28,641 nucleotides of DNA from an uncultured Bacteroides sp. (GTDB lineage Bacteria; Bacteroidota; Bacteroidia; Bacteroidales; Bacteroidaceae), in the NCBI RefSeq assembly GCF_905207245.1, contig NZ_CAJLKP010000079.1, positions 1-28,641 of the forward strand, in the 5' to 3' direction. The position numbers and the translations under genes are program-made. Below the pieces are notes generated by a model, which saw nothing but the letters and a program-made list of their open reading frames with translations, did not search any database and was not told the origin of the DNA. Below are positions 15,641 through 24,728 of this stretch, piece by piece; position 1 is the first letter of the stretch, and each line of letters begins with the position of its first letter.

Positions 15641-18600
15641 TTAATCTACAACAGACCGCACACAGCGATAGCTGGGCCAGGTCGCTGTTCCCGGATCGGT
15701 CCATGCACTAAATTCATTACGACTACGGGCTGACTCCCAATTATATCCTACTAACCAATAAGTATTGTCTCGTGCAGTCAATGCCCAGTGCATGGCAGCA
15801 ATTTTTTGAAAATCAGTTCCCCAGTCTGCCGAAGCACCAAATCCTTGATTATCGAGACTAAGTTTAGTTCCTCCCAAACTACCAATCATATACATTTCGC
15901 GCTGGGTAGGCAGACGCCATCCGGCCCCTATGCTCTCACATGCCGCCTTTGCTTCTGCCCAACTCTTACCGTTGAGACTGGTGTTTCCTATCAGAAGTTT
16001 CGGAGCAATCTTATTCATTCCATTACTCGTATCAGGAGTATCACCCGAAGCAAACAGTAGCGTAGGATCTACTCCTCCATCCGCATCGCGGGAGACGATA
16101 GTAACTCCTGAAGAAGCTACCGAGAGATAGGGATACTTTTTCCCGCTATTTTTATTATCTCTCACACAACGAAAATAATTAGTGGCAGACCCTGATTTCG
16201 GGTATCCCGCTCCAAAGTCGAGCTCAAAATATGCACCTGTACTTCCTTCGGAATAATACGAGGACGACCAATAATTACCTGTCCAATTCTGATACCATCC
16301 GTATATATTCTGCCCATATGCTTCACTGCTTCCCAACGCATTACCACCCAACGCATCTACATAGGCAAATGACAGCAACAATTCACTTGCAGTAGGCAGA
16401 CGCCAGCCATCACCTATATTATTACATATAGTTTCCGCATCAGAAATACTCGCCACACGTCCCTTGTTTTGACCACTCGTAACCAGGAGCCGATTGTCAT
16501 GCCTGATAGGGTAAAGGTAAAAAAGAGGGCTTCCGGCAGTTGTATAAGATTTTGTTTCAGATACCATCTGAAGGTCAATCGTGCGATAAAATGGAAAATA
16601 TTCATTCGCTACAGTATGCATCACATTCTTAAATGTTATTCTTATCGTTCCGCTTTTTCCTTCCTTCCATTTTCCGGGATGGAGCTTCAGTCTGAAGTCA
16701 TATCCACGGTTTACCACATCGTTAGCCTTACCATCATCATCATTATCTACTACAGACCCCTGATACATCTTCGACTCCGCATTCGTTCTGCCCGCAATTA
16801 TATCATTATCCGCATCGGTTCGGATTAATCCGCTTCCGTCATCACCGACAACATTCAATTCTTCAATACTCTCAATTTCCCAGTTATTATTGACAAACAA
16901 CTGCAAATATTGCTCCGCCCCTAAATGAACTTTATAGGTGCGGCTATTGTCAACAGTGGGGTAATACCGGAATGAGAACTGCAGTTCGCCCTGATTGATT
17001 GGCAAAGTAGTAGAACCAATATAACTGCCATCCTTATCATAGAGATAGAAATTGAATATATCCCAACGCCACCACCAGCCAGAGGTACTTGCACTGGTGC
17101 CATCGCCCGCAAGCCTCGGATTGGGATGCACTGTAAACGCTTGCACCTTTTCAGTGAATGACTTCCTGCTGTCTCTGTACAATTGTGGAATAAGACCATC
17201 TGCAGGATACTGAATCGTGGACAGATCCTCAGATCCAAAAAGCTGGACATTGATTTTATCCACAGAAAACATCACATACACCGTCTGTGGCTCGATAGGC
17301 AATTCATCTCCATCAGGATTTCTGATAGGGAAGAAAAGGCCATTTTCCAACACATTCCCATATGCATCTACAAATTTGATGATTCCCGGGTCTATCACTC
17401 CCTGCGTCACTTGAATATCGTAAGTTAACCGACCCGCTGTCAGCGTAACCGTTGCCGTACGGGTCATTCCCGTAATTCCGTTATTAAAATAAGGAATCCT
17501 CAATAGAAGTTGCGTGTCTGCATTCGCAGCCCCTGAGGCCTCGGCCATTCCACCTGTGAAACCAAGCCAATCATTACCTTCCGTAACAGTAGCCTTCCAG
17601 CCGCCGGGATTGTCAGTAAAAACATTGATAGCGTAACCATTATTCTGATGTTGCGTCACACTGACCTCCGATTCACCCACACCAAGCATATACTGCCCAT
17701 TGTAAACCACATCCTTGACCATATCCCGGTCATAATGTATCAACCGGAACTTAAGATTGGACATGACTGTATAAGATGCCAATGCCTCCCTGAAACTTTC
17801 ATAGCCAATGCCCGAAGCTTCCGTTACGGTGATGATGTATTTATAGTTTCGCTTCAAAGACAGATATTCAACTTCCTCTCCTATCTTTCCGGTTTTTGTG
17901 AAATCCACGCGGTAAAAAGTGGATTTACCATTACCAATCTTTCCCTTCACAATCAGGCAAACAGCATCCTTGCGGCTCGAAGCTCCGTCTTGCCCCACAC
18001 CGTCGGCATCCACTGCAGCAGGTGCTTCGAATGTATAAATCTCCCCGTTGTAGGGTGTGTTTCCATCCACGGAATAAAGGATTGCCTCCCCTTCCCCCAT
18101 CTTCTTGCCACCGTCAGCCGGAAGGTTCGTAGCATCCGGAGCCAGGTCGATAACCTTTCCGGCTGCATCCCATGCTGGGGCAATATATCCTATGGTATTG
18201 TAATTGGCCAGATAAACTTCTTCTACTGTGAAGTTAGATGCAGAATTACGGATATCAATACGCGCCAGCATACGTTTCATATTGATGCCGGTTATCGGGT
18301 TCATCGAAGGAGCTATTTTCGCTATTTCCTTTTCACCGTACATAGGAATCCGTGTGTAACCACCAGTCGTCGAACCGTTTGCCGTCCATTTGCCGGTGTG
18401 GGTATGGAGCAGTGCTTCCATCGCCTCAACTTTAGTGGTTTCCCCCTTCTTGAATTCCGACGCAATACCGTCAAGTTCCCTATTTGCCACAACCACGATG
18501 CATGTCGATTCAGTAGTAGGATAAAGTACGGCAGAGAAATTCACAGTAGAGTTATTATTTGCCAAATCCTGTGTAACTCCCGTGCCACGGACCCATTCCA

Positions 18601-18871
18601 AAAATACCGCAGGTGTTTTTGACGCATCAAATACAAGGACATCTACAGTCTTTATTTCGTCTTCTTTCTTGGCTGCCTCCGCTCCGGCCATTGTGCGCGA
18701 AGTCACCGACGGAATATCCACATCAGGAACCGTCAAGGTGAATTGTACCCCATTCCCTGTTTGGGGAGGCATTGGTTCAAAGTCTTCTTGTACACATCCG
18801 GTAAACCCCATCAATGCCAACAAAGCCAATAAAAGCAAAATCGTTCTGAATATTGAAGTCCTATATTGCAT
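15641..18871 (-). CDS. Large pilus-associated lipoprotein, probable tip adhesin with two FISUMP/DUF1566 lectin-like domains
   Basis: 1076 residues. A lipoprotein signal ends in GFTGC with C26 as the lipidated Cys. The N-terminal part (about 40-380) looks fimbrillin-like: SRTMAG at 58-63, EIKTVDVLVFDAS, and ACIVVVANRELDG-like strand. Residues about 400-492 resemble a BACON/Ig-like domain (NPGGWKATV, DWLGFTGG, DIQVTQG). Two copies of a C-type-lectin-like FISUMP/DUF1566 domain close the protein, about 785-905 (GDGWRLPTASELLL, NYWSSSYYSE, YFRCVRD) and 954-1076 (GAGWRLPTQREMYM, YRCVRSVVD). Last and largest gene of the operon, as expected for a tip component made in few copies. Ligand unknown; binding of host glycans or proteins is an inference. 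Confidence 0.88.
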   Translation of the reverse strand: MQYRTSIFRTILLLLALLALMGFTGCVQEDFEPMPPQTGNGVQFTLTVPDVDIPSVTSRTMAGAEAAKKEDEIKTVDVLVFDASKTPAVFLEWVRGTGVTQDLANNNSTVNFSAVLYPTTESTCIVVVANRELDGIASEFKKGETTKVEAMEALLHTHTGKWTANGSTTGGYTRIPMYGEKEIAKIAPSMNPITGINMKRMLARIDIRNSASNFTVEEVYLANYNTIGYIAPAWDAAGKVIDLAPDATNLPADGGKKMGEGEAILYSVDGNTPYNGEIYTFEAPAAVDADGVGQDGASSRKDAVCLIVKGKIGNGKSTFYRVDFTKTGKIGEEVEYLSLKRNYKYIITVTEASGIGYESFREALASYTVMSNLKFRLIHYDRDMVKDVVYNGQYMLGVGESEVSVTQHQNNGYAINVFTDNPGGWKATVTEGNDWLGFTGGMAEASGAANADTQLLLRIPYFNNGITGMTRTATVTLTAGRLTYDIQVTQGVIDPGIIKFVDAYGNVLENGLFFPIRNPDGDELPIEPQTVYVMFSVDKINVQLFGSEDLSTIQYPADGLIPQLYRDSRKSFTEKVQAFTVHPNPRLAGDGTSASTSGWWWRWDIFNFYLYDKDGSYIGSTTLPINQGELQFSFRYYPTVDNSRTYKVHLGAEQYLQLFVNNNWEIESIEELNVVGDDGSGLIRTDADNDIIAGRTNAESKMYQGSVVDNDDDGKANDVVNRGYDFRLKLHPGKWKEGKSGTIRITFKNVMHTVANEYFPFYRTIDLQMVSETKSYTTAGSPLFYLYPIRHDNRLLVTSGQNKGRVASISDAETICNNIGDGWRLPTASELLLSFAYVDALGGNALGSSEAYGQNIYGWYQNWTGNYWSSSYYSEGSTGAYFELDFGAGYPKSGSATNYFRCVRDNKNSGKKYPYLSVASSGVTIVSRDADGGVDPTLLFASGDTPDTSNGMNKIAPKLLIGNTSLNGKSWAEAKAACESIGAGWRLPTQREMYMIGSLGGTKLSLDNQGFGASADWGTDFQKIAAMHWALTARDNTYWLVGYNWESARSRNEFSAWTDPGTATWPSYRCVRSVVD

Positions 18872-18910
18872 ATTTTTATTTCCTTTCTTAATCTATTTCT
18901 ATATCCTCCA

Positions 18911-20524
18911 TTAGGGTACAGTCAATGTTACTGTCATAGGGGGATTATCACCATTCGTATTGTTTAATGTCAGCGTGGCCGTCTTATCGGATATTGCGTT
19001 AGCCTTGAAGTAGAAAAAAACCGTACCACCGCTCGAACCGTGTGCTTCTATCATGGTCTCACGGTTAAGCAAGATATCATCCGGATCATTCACACCGGTT
19101 ATTTCCCACTCCCACCAGCCAGGACTACCTGAAGTAAAAACGATCTTGCGACGTTGCATGATTCCGGTCCCTGCATCACTGCTATCCAGTTGTACATCAT
19201 AATTCATCCATATTCCGTCTCCGCCCCATTGCTGAAGAGCCACCTGATGATGCAGATTACCTGCATTAATATAGCATCTTGTCCACCGTTCGGTTCCTAC
19301 TCCCGAATCAAACTCAGGCATCACAACACTAACATTATAAGTATACACTCCTTCTGAAAAGGACGTTTGAGTCATGTTGACCGTTACCCACGATTCCATA
19401 CCATTCTTATCCAGCAATGCACCCGCCGGATAGCCTGTATCCGGATTTGCATCATAATTTGTTTTCACCTCTATATCAACAGTAGCAGCATTACGGGCTG
19501 TCTGCACCTTGGTCTGCGACAACTTAAGATAGTACTGTTTGTCGAAAATCACATTTACCGGACTCTCGTCCCACTCAAGGGGAGTGGCTGACAGTTGATA
19601 GGTCTCGTTTGATATCGTAAGGTTATAGTTGATATACTCTCCTGACTCCCACGAGTGTGGATTAGCATCGAGAATATCCTTGAGCAGGAATTCCCGTTCA
19701 CCAAAATTGGTAGTAATAACAATCTTGGCCGTAGCAGGAAAGTCATCGGCATCAGTGGGTAACATAAGAAACGTGTCCCCCATCAGAACGGCTTCTTCGG
19801 TCACCGTGTTGTTGTCGGCGAGAGTAGAAGAAATGTTCCCCGTCGTGATACCGTTCCACACGAAATCAGGCTTGTTATGTTCGGTAGTGGTAGCCGGTAT
19901 ATTGGGAATAGTAAGTTTCCCGCTTTTCCCCACATTTTGGAACTCTATCTTTTCGATGGTTACCACATCGGGCACCGGGTCTACCTTTTTAAACGTGAAG
20001 GTAACCTTGGTCAGCGTGTGGTAGAAATGTATGCTCACCCCTTCGCTCCATGCAGGTTCCGATATAGCAGCCAGCACATCAACATGGTTGGCGGCATCGG
20101 TGTTTGCCGTATAATTCAGCACCATTTGCCCTGGATTGGAGAAGTTCGCAGTGAGTGCATCGGGTCCACTGTAGGGATACCACGAGAAGAACTTCATACT
20201 GGCACCCAGTAGTGCCGGCCAGTATTGTTCGGGCGATATGGTTGCCGTGAGGTCGGGATTCACCACGGCACTTGCATTGAAGTATTGTTCCGGAGTGGAT
20301 GAGGCAGGCGTCAAAGAGGCAAAAAAGCCGAATGTCTCCCCTTTCAGATCGGTATTTGAAGAGATAACCATACCACGAGTTCCGGCATTTCCACCTTCTC
20401 CGATACGTTGCACGACAATCAACTTCCCACACGGCATCATCTCTTCGCCGATACACGAAAAGAGAATGAACGGAAGGATAGCCGCCATTACAGTCATCTT
20501 GATAGTATTTCTAAACTTTATCAT
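18911..20524 (-). CDS. Fimbrillin-family lipoprotein (Mfa-like), minor pilus subunit
   Basis: 537 residues. Lipoprotein signal ends in FILFSC (C24), followed by GTRG with R50, a possible maturation site. The region about 55-330 has the Mfa_like_1 (PF13149-type) pattern: LKGETFGFFASL, then PEQYWPALLGASMKFFSWYPYSG, then FYHTLTKVTFTFKK and MLPTDAD. The C-terminal half (about 335-537) is beta-rich with strands of Ig/BACON kind (NPGWWEWEI-like GSPGWWEWEITGVND, GTVFFYFKANAISDKTATLT) and no recognised catalytic site. Probably an accessory subunit near the pilus tip. It begins 44 bp after the preceding gene and ends 39 bp before the tip adhesin gene. Confidence 0.85.
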   Translation of the reverse strand: MIKFRNTIKMTVMAAILPFILFSCIGEEMMPCGKLIVVQRIGEGGNAGTRGMVISSNTDLKGETFGFFASLTPASSTPEQYFNASAVVNPDLTATISPEQYWPALLGASMKFFSWYPYSGPDALTANFSNPGQMVLNYTANTDAANHVDVLAAISEPAWSEGVSIHFYHTLTKVTFTFKKVDPVPDVVTIEKIEFQNVGKSGKLTIPNIPATTTEHNKPDFVWNGITTGNISSTLADNNTVTEEAVLMGDTFLMLPTDADDFPATAKIVITTNFGEREFLLKDILDANPHSWESGEYINYNLTISNETYQLSATPLEWDESPVNVIFDKQYYLKLSQTKVQTARNAATVDIEVKTNYDANPDTGYPAGALLDKNGMESWVTVNMTQTSFSEGVYTYNVSVVMPEFDSGVGTERWTRCYINAGNLHHQVALQQWGGDGIWMNYDVQLDSSDAGTGIMQRRKIVFTSGSPGWWEWEITGVNDPDDILLNRETMIEAHGSSGGTVFFYFKANAISDKTATLTLNNTNGDNPPMTVTLTVP

Positions 20525-20568
20525 CGTAATTTCTTTTCCGACATAAACAAAACATCCAGTGAAATGTA

Positions 20569-21672
20569 TTATAAATCCATATTCAAATCGATGTTTTTTA
20601 CATCACCCCAGTCTTCCACCGTTATCGTCAATATCTGAATACCGATTTTCCCTACCCGGGCCGTTATCTGATACACATTATTCCTCCGTATTTCCGTAAA
20701 AGGTTGTGCTACCGGGGTTCCTTTATCATCAACCTTTGTTATTGTCTCTATCACCTTCCCTGTTACTCCGGTAACATCCGGAGGTCCCTTCAGGATGTTG
20801 GTCATGCTGACGGCCAACCGGTCGGAATAGTCCGGTCTGAACGTGCGCTCGGCAACATAGAACGAACTGAGCAGTTTCCGGTTCTTAGCTCCGGTGGCAG
20901 ACGAATATGCCCACATTTCCGAGGTTGCCGCCGTCCAGGTTTCCGTTAATAAATCGCTTTGTGATACGTTATCCTTCACTTTTCCATAATTTTTCGAAGG
21001 CTCAGTATTATCGCGCGTACCATTTGCCTCGTTTCCCATCACAAAATAACTGTCATGCGAGAGGTTATGCAAAGTGACACTGGTGCTACCGGCAGTATAT
21101 CCGGTCATCGCTCCACCATCTATGGCTTCGAGAAATATATCTACCCGGGCCACGGCACGTTCGATAACCATTTCTACTTTTTGGGTTTCATCAGGTGCTA
21201 TAGATATATCCCGAATCACTCCTGTCATGGGCATACCAGTCGTAGAAATTATCTGCCCGTCATTGTTCAGTATATCAGCAATATCATAGACCATATCTTG
21301 CAACGTCCAAAGACTGGCAATACCATTGAGTTTGCTCGTGAGACTCTGTGGTTCGTTGGCAATAACTACGACCAGAATATCATTGCTGGAAGTCACTTCG
21401 AGAAGCTGCGCATCTATATCGGTAGCTGTTCCCGGAGTACTCAACAGGATGTGCTTATTCACATCCAGCCTCACACCACCGGGCGTGCTGCCGAATACGA
21501 TAAACCGCATGGAGTTTATCTCCTCCTGTTGATCCACCTCACCGTTGTTCACCAAGTTGATGCTAAGTTGTGCCCGGGTAAGGGCAGGCAACTCGTCAGT
21601 CGCATCTCTGCTGCATGAGAACAAAAGGATTGTGGATACCAGACAAATAATATGTAATAGTCTTTTTCTCAT
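20569..21672 (-). CDS. Fimbrillin-family minor pilus subunit lipoprotein
   Basis: 367 residues. Lipoprotein signal MRKRLLHIICLVSTILLFSC with C20, then LTRA with R33, resembling the Arg cleavage point of Bacteroidales pilins. The body follows the fimbrillin plan: EINSMRFIVFGSTPGG (first domain), ILVVVIANEPQSL, ERAVARVDIFLEA, and a last strand ILTITVEDWGDVKNIDL; this is the type of C-terminal strand used in subunit polymerisation. It starts only 2 bp after the anchor gene stop, so translation is probably coupled. The C-terminal strand and size suggest an FimC/Mfa3-like connecting subunit, but the exact place in the pilus is not determined. Confidence 0.85.
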   Translation of the reverse strand: MRKRLLHIICLVSTILLFSCSRDATDELPALTRAQLSINLVNNGEVDQQEEINSMRFIVFGSTPGGVRLDVNKHILLSTPGTATDIDAQLLEVTSSNDILVVVIANEPQSLTSKLNGIASLWTLQDMVYDIADILNNDGQIISTTGMPMTGVIRDISIAPDETQKVEMVIERAVARVDIFLEAIDGGAMTGYTAGSTSVTLHNLSHDSYFVMGNEANGTRDNTEPSKNYGKVKDNVSQSDLLTETWTAATSEMWAYSSATGAKNRKLLSSFYVAERTFRPDYSDRLAVSMTNILKGPPDVTGVTGKVIETITKVDDKGTPVAQPFTEIRRNNVYQITARVGKIGIQILTITVEDWGDVKNIDLNMDL

Positions 21673-21674
21673 TC

Positions 21675-22673
21675 TTAAATTTCAATCCCATGAAGCCAGT
21701 AAATCCAAGTGCCCACAACAAGTCCGATCTGGATAAATTCTCCTCCTCCGGGCTTCTCGGTGACAGTGAACATCAGGTTCCATTCGCTCTGGCGGTCAAG
21801 GTATTCCTGAAAAGGAAGTTCTGTTCCGTCATGACGGGAAGTCGGTCGGGCAATACTCAGCAACTTCATCAGGTCGTAGCTCCATATTTTGGCTCCGGTA
21901 TCCGCATTCTTTATAATGAACTGGTAATCCCATCCGTCCCTGTTGAACAAGCGCATGGTGTTGAGACGTGCGGATACAAACACGTCGGAAATTTCTCCCT
22001 GACCTGTATAATGAGGCACGTAATGAACCGGTCCTTGGTGTGTAGGTTCGTTCTCCCAAGAATAGGTTGCACTTTCCGGTGCCTGAATTTCAAATGTATA
22101 TTGTGTTCCGTTCTTTTGGCCTTCTCCATACTTCATCAATGCGATATTGAACCGATTGGTGTTGCGTATCAGATTCACCCGGTAGACCTTGTGGTCGGTA
22201 TTGGATGGCAAATGGTCCACCTCCACCACACCGCTAAAATAGAGATGCTGGAACTCGAAGTCTACAATATCCGATGCACGCTTCAGGGCTACAGTTAGTT
22301 GTCGGAGGGTTGTTGTTCCCGGAACCAATTCACGCCCTGCATTGTCCAAAGCATGGAAGTTGTCGGACAAACTACCAACGGTCAACACTTTGTAGTTTCC
22401 GAAATCGAGTTCATTGGTCAACGACATACGGTTGCCGCCAATCAGTGCGGTAGCCTCGGCTCTTTTGGAAAAGAGCAGTTTGTCATCGCTGCCGAACACG
22501 AATACGTCCACCGATTTCACCTGTGGGTTGAATGCGTCCGCATATTCCATATTATAGTCGAATGCAAATTCCAGCCAAAGTTCACACCGGGGCAAGTCTT
22601 CGCGTATAGTGTCACACGAGGCCATACACAGCATCGAGGCGATGATAAGGAACAGCTTAGTTTTTCCGAACAT
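21675..22673 (-). CDS. FimB/Mfa2-family pilus anchor lipoprotein
   Basis: 332 residues from the ATG at 22673, giving a compact lipoprotein signal MFGKTKLFLIIASMLCMASC with C20; an in-frame ATG at 22700 would add nine basic residues. Family features of FimB/Mfa2 (PF08842-type): CDTIREDLPRCELWLEFAFD directly after the lipid site, VKSVDVFVFGSDD, and ending VVGTWIYWLHGIEI. Unlike the other pilins in this operon it has no T-R-A/G type cleavage motif near residues 30-60, as expected for a subunit that stays lipid-anchored in the outer membrane and limits pilus length. It lies 272 bp after the major fimbrillin gene, beyond a terminator hairpin. Confidence 0.92.
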   Translation of the reverse strand: MFGKTKLFLIIASMLCMASCDTIREDLPRCELWLEFAFDYNMEYADAFNPQVKSVDVFVFGSDDKLLFSKRAEATALIGGNRMSLTNELDFGNYKVLTVGSLSDNFHALDNAGRELVPGTTTLRQLTVALKRASDIVDFEFQHLYFSGVVEVDHLPSNTDHKVYRVNLIRNTNRFNIALMKYGEGQKNGTQYTFEIQAPESATYSWENEPTHQGPVHYVPHYTGQGEISDVFVSARLNTMRLFNRDGWDYQFIIKNADTGAKIWSYDLMKLLSIARPTSRHDGTELPFQEYLDRQSEWNLMFTVTEKPGGGEFIQIGLVVGTWIYWLHGIEI

Positions 22674-22896
22674 ATCTTTTCTCTTTTTAGGGGGCAGCAT
22701 TGTTTAACTGCCGTTTATATTGTCAGAGGAGATGTTTAATGACCTCCGGTTACTTTCACTTTTAGGGGCGCTTCTCTATTCATACTATTTAGAGTGCGCA
22801 AGGGGGTTCAGTGCTGTTTTTGGGAAGCCTGTCACCGGCTCGTTTTTTACTCTTATCGGCGGCCAGTACCGCGCAAAATGTTCTATAAAGAAAAAG
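22674..22896 (-). promoter_or_regulatory. Untranslated gap between fimbrillin gene and anchor gene
   Basis: About 220 bp between the terminator hairpin and the anchor gene. A small hairpin GGCAG/CTGCC (22693-22712) stands about 20 bp upstream of the start codon. I see no Bacteroides -7 match here, so read-through from the upstream operon, not a separate promoter, is the simpler supply of mRNA. Confidence 0.35.
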
Positions 22897-22930
22897 ACAG
22901 GGTAGGCAGTCCGCACTACCCTGTTCTTTT
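22891..22930 (-). terminator. Intra-operon terminator directly after the major fimbrillin gene
   Basis: ACAGGGTAG (22897-22905) pairs with CTACCCTGT (22916-22924); on the minus strand a T-tract (complement of 22891-22895) follows the stem, and the plus strand also has a T-rich flank. It lies about 20 bp after the fimbrillin stop codon at 22946. Partial termination here would make fimbrillin mRNA outnumber that of the downstream anchor and tip genes. Confidence 0.85.
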
Positions 22931-22945
22931 TATAAAAAAAGTATA

Positions 22946-24643
22946 TTAAATTTCAAAATTGGTTTGCCAATATACCCACGGAGCAACTTTAATCTCGAAG
23001 TGGAGATAAGCCCCCAGCTTGTCGATGTCTTCTTCCTCCTCCGGATCTTCAGGACCATCACCAGGATACCACGGTGTACCGTTTCCATTTACTTTCGTCA
23101 ATGTCAACGTGTAGTAGTTATTACGCACTACACCATATTTTCCATACTCCATATGATCGTTAGCTGCGTTATCATGACGAATCTCATAGTAGTAATAGTT
23201 GAGACTATTTTGGTACCAGTAGATACAGCCATCTTCTTTAGTCAATTCACCACCGTTTGCACTAATATTGTCAAGAATATCTTGAGTAAGAGCTGCAAAG
23301 CTACCCGGATCAGCAACACCAAGTGCAGTTTTTACCTGTGTATAGAACTTATCGCATGCATTCACCAGGAGTTTCTCCAAAGCGGTTCTAGCATCTTCAT
23401 TTTTGGCAGCAGCAGGTGCGTAAGCATCCTTCAATTTAGTAAAGTTCTTAAAGTTTATAGAGTTAGTACCATTGGAAAGGCGATACCAGTCATCACCTAA
23501 AGTAAAATCGGCATCATCCTTCCAAGGTGCATACTTGCCTTTAATCACCAAACGCGTGGCGGCACCAAATTTCTGATAGTCTTTAGCCATTGTATTTTCG
23601 ATACAATATCTGTAATTCTCACCCGCAACCGAACTTTCACTAACCCAATCTACTTTAGGTTCACGACTTGCATCAAGTACATTCTTTATAATGCCTGTCA
23701 GGTATTCGGTGCCGCTGTTTTTTGTAAAGTTCGGGTCAACCGTGTAGAAGTTACTCTTGTAGAACCCGGTAGTATGGGATGATCTTGTCTTTGTCTTCTG
23801 TGCAAAAGGAAATAACAAAGAGTTGTAATAATCAATAGTCCAGTTTCCGAACTCAAACTGACCAAGAGAATTACCAGTACCTTCTTCAAAAGGTCCGATT
23901 TCCAACACATTGAGCATAACCTCCATTTTAGATGCAAGACGCTCTATATCCAATTGAGCCGGTTTACTTTTTGCCGCATTTAAGGCTTCCTGTTCGGTTT
24001 TATAGTCACTGGCTTTAAAGATGTTGCCCGATACATCGAGTAAGCAGTCTGCCTTCCATGCATGGTTATTAGGATCTAAATCGCTATCATCATAGAAACC
24101 GGCATTAATCATTGCGCAACCATTGGCGTGCACCACCTCATCTACAAGATAAGAATTATTAGCTTCACCGCTCTTTGTAGTTACTGTTATCAGAGCGTTG
24201 ATATCATTAAACGTTGCACCATCCGCAATGTTATCCAGACGTGCCTGCAGCACAGTTCCCGGATTGGCAACCACAAGTAAATACTGGGTATCCGTACTTA
24301 CCTTAACCGGAGTGTTCGGAGTAGTAATTCCAGCATTTGTTCCAAATTCAGTTGTTCCCAGCACAGTAGCATACTTAAGTGCATCTGCGTCTTTGACTAC
24401 TACTTTACTTGCGTTAAACGTAATCACATACAGTTCTTTAATTGCACTTTCTTCCGGCAAAGACGGTTGCTCGCCAGAGGCACGTGTTCCCGGTGTTTTA
24501 GGATTAGTCAGACTGATTGACACATAAGCTACATCATAACCTTTTGTCACCCCGCCATCAGAATCATCATCGAGATCATTTGAACAACTTGCCAATGCCG
24601 CAATGGCCAGCAACGACACTAAAATTGATTTAATCTTTAGCAT
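22946..24643 (-). CDS. Major fimbrillin (Mfa1/FimA-type pilus shaft subunit)
   Basis: 565 residues. Lipoprotein signal MLKIKSILVSLLAIAALASC with C20, a spacer, then PGTRA with R54, matching the Arg where Bacteroidales pilins are cut to release the strand-acceptor groove. N-terminal domain: VAYVSISLTNPKTPG, IKELYVITFNASKVVV and QYLLVVANPG. The C-terminal end LHFEIKVAPWVYWQTNFEI is the conserved terminal strand of the Mfa1 family and is needed for polymerisation by strand exchange. It is longer than P. gingivalis FimA (about 350), closer to Mfa1 size. It is followed by a terminator, unlike the other operon genes, which fits high expression. It begins 85 bp after the DUF3868 gene. Confidence 0.92.
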   Translation of the reverse strand: MLKIKSILVSLLAIAALASCSNDLDDDSDGGVTKGYDVAYVSISLTNPKTPGTRASGEQPSLPEESAIKELYVITFNASKVVVKDADALKYATVLGTTEFGTNAGITTPNTPVKVSTDTQYLLVVANPGTVLQARLDNIADGATFNDINALITVTTKSGEANNSYLVDEVVHANGCAMINAGFYDDSDLDPNNHAWKADCLLDVSGNIFKASDYKTEQEALNAAKSKPAQLDIERLASKMEVMLNVLEIGPFEEGTGNSLGQFEFGNWTIDYYNSLLFPFAQKTKTRSSHTTGFYKSNFYTVDPNFTKNSGTEYLTGIIKNVLDASREPKVDWVSESSVAGENYRYCIENTMAKDYQKFGAATRLVIKGKYAPWKDDADFTLGDDWYRLSNGTNSINFKNFTKLKDAYAPAAAKNEDARTALEKLLVNACDKFYTQVKTALGVADPGSFAALTQDILDNISANGGELTKEDGCIYWYQNSLNYYYYEIRHDNAANDHMEYGKYGVVRNNYYTLTLTKVNGNGTPWYPGDGPEDPEEEEDIDKLGAYLHFEIKVAPWVYWQTNFEI

Positions 24644-24728
24644 AATACAAACATTTTATTAGAAATTAATAGATATATTTATTCTCTTTGTTACAGCTCA
24701 GTTAGTGCTGCTTTATTTATTACTGATT

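Noticed and set aside
17648..18622. 324-residue plus-strand open frame inside the tip adhesin gene
   Set aside because: Antisense shadow of the 1076-residue lipoprotein; its translation is rich in His, Ile and Cys with no domain or signal.
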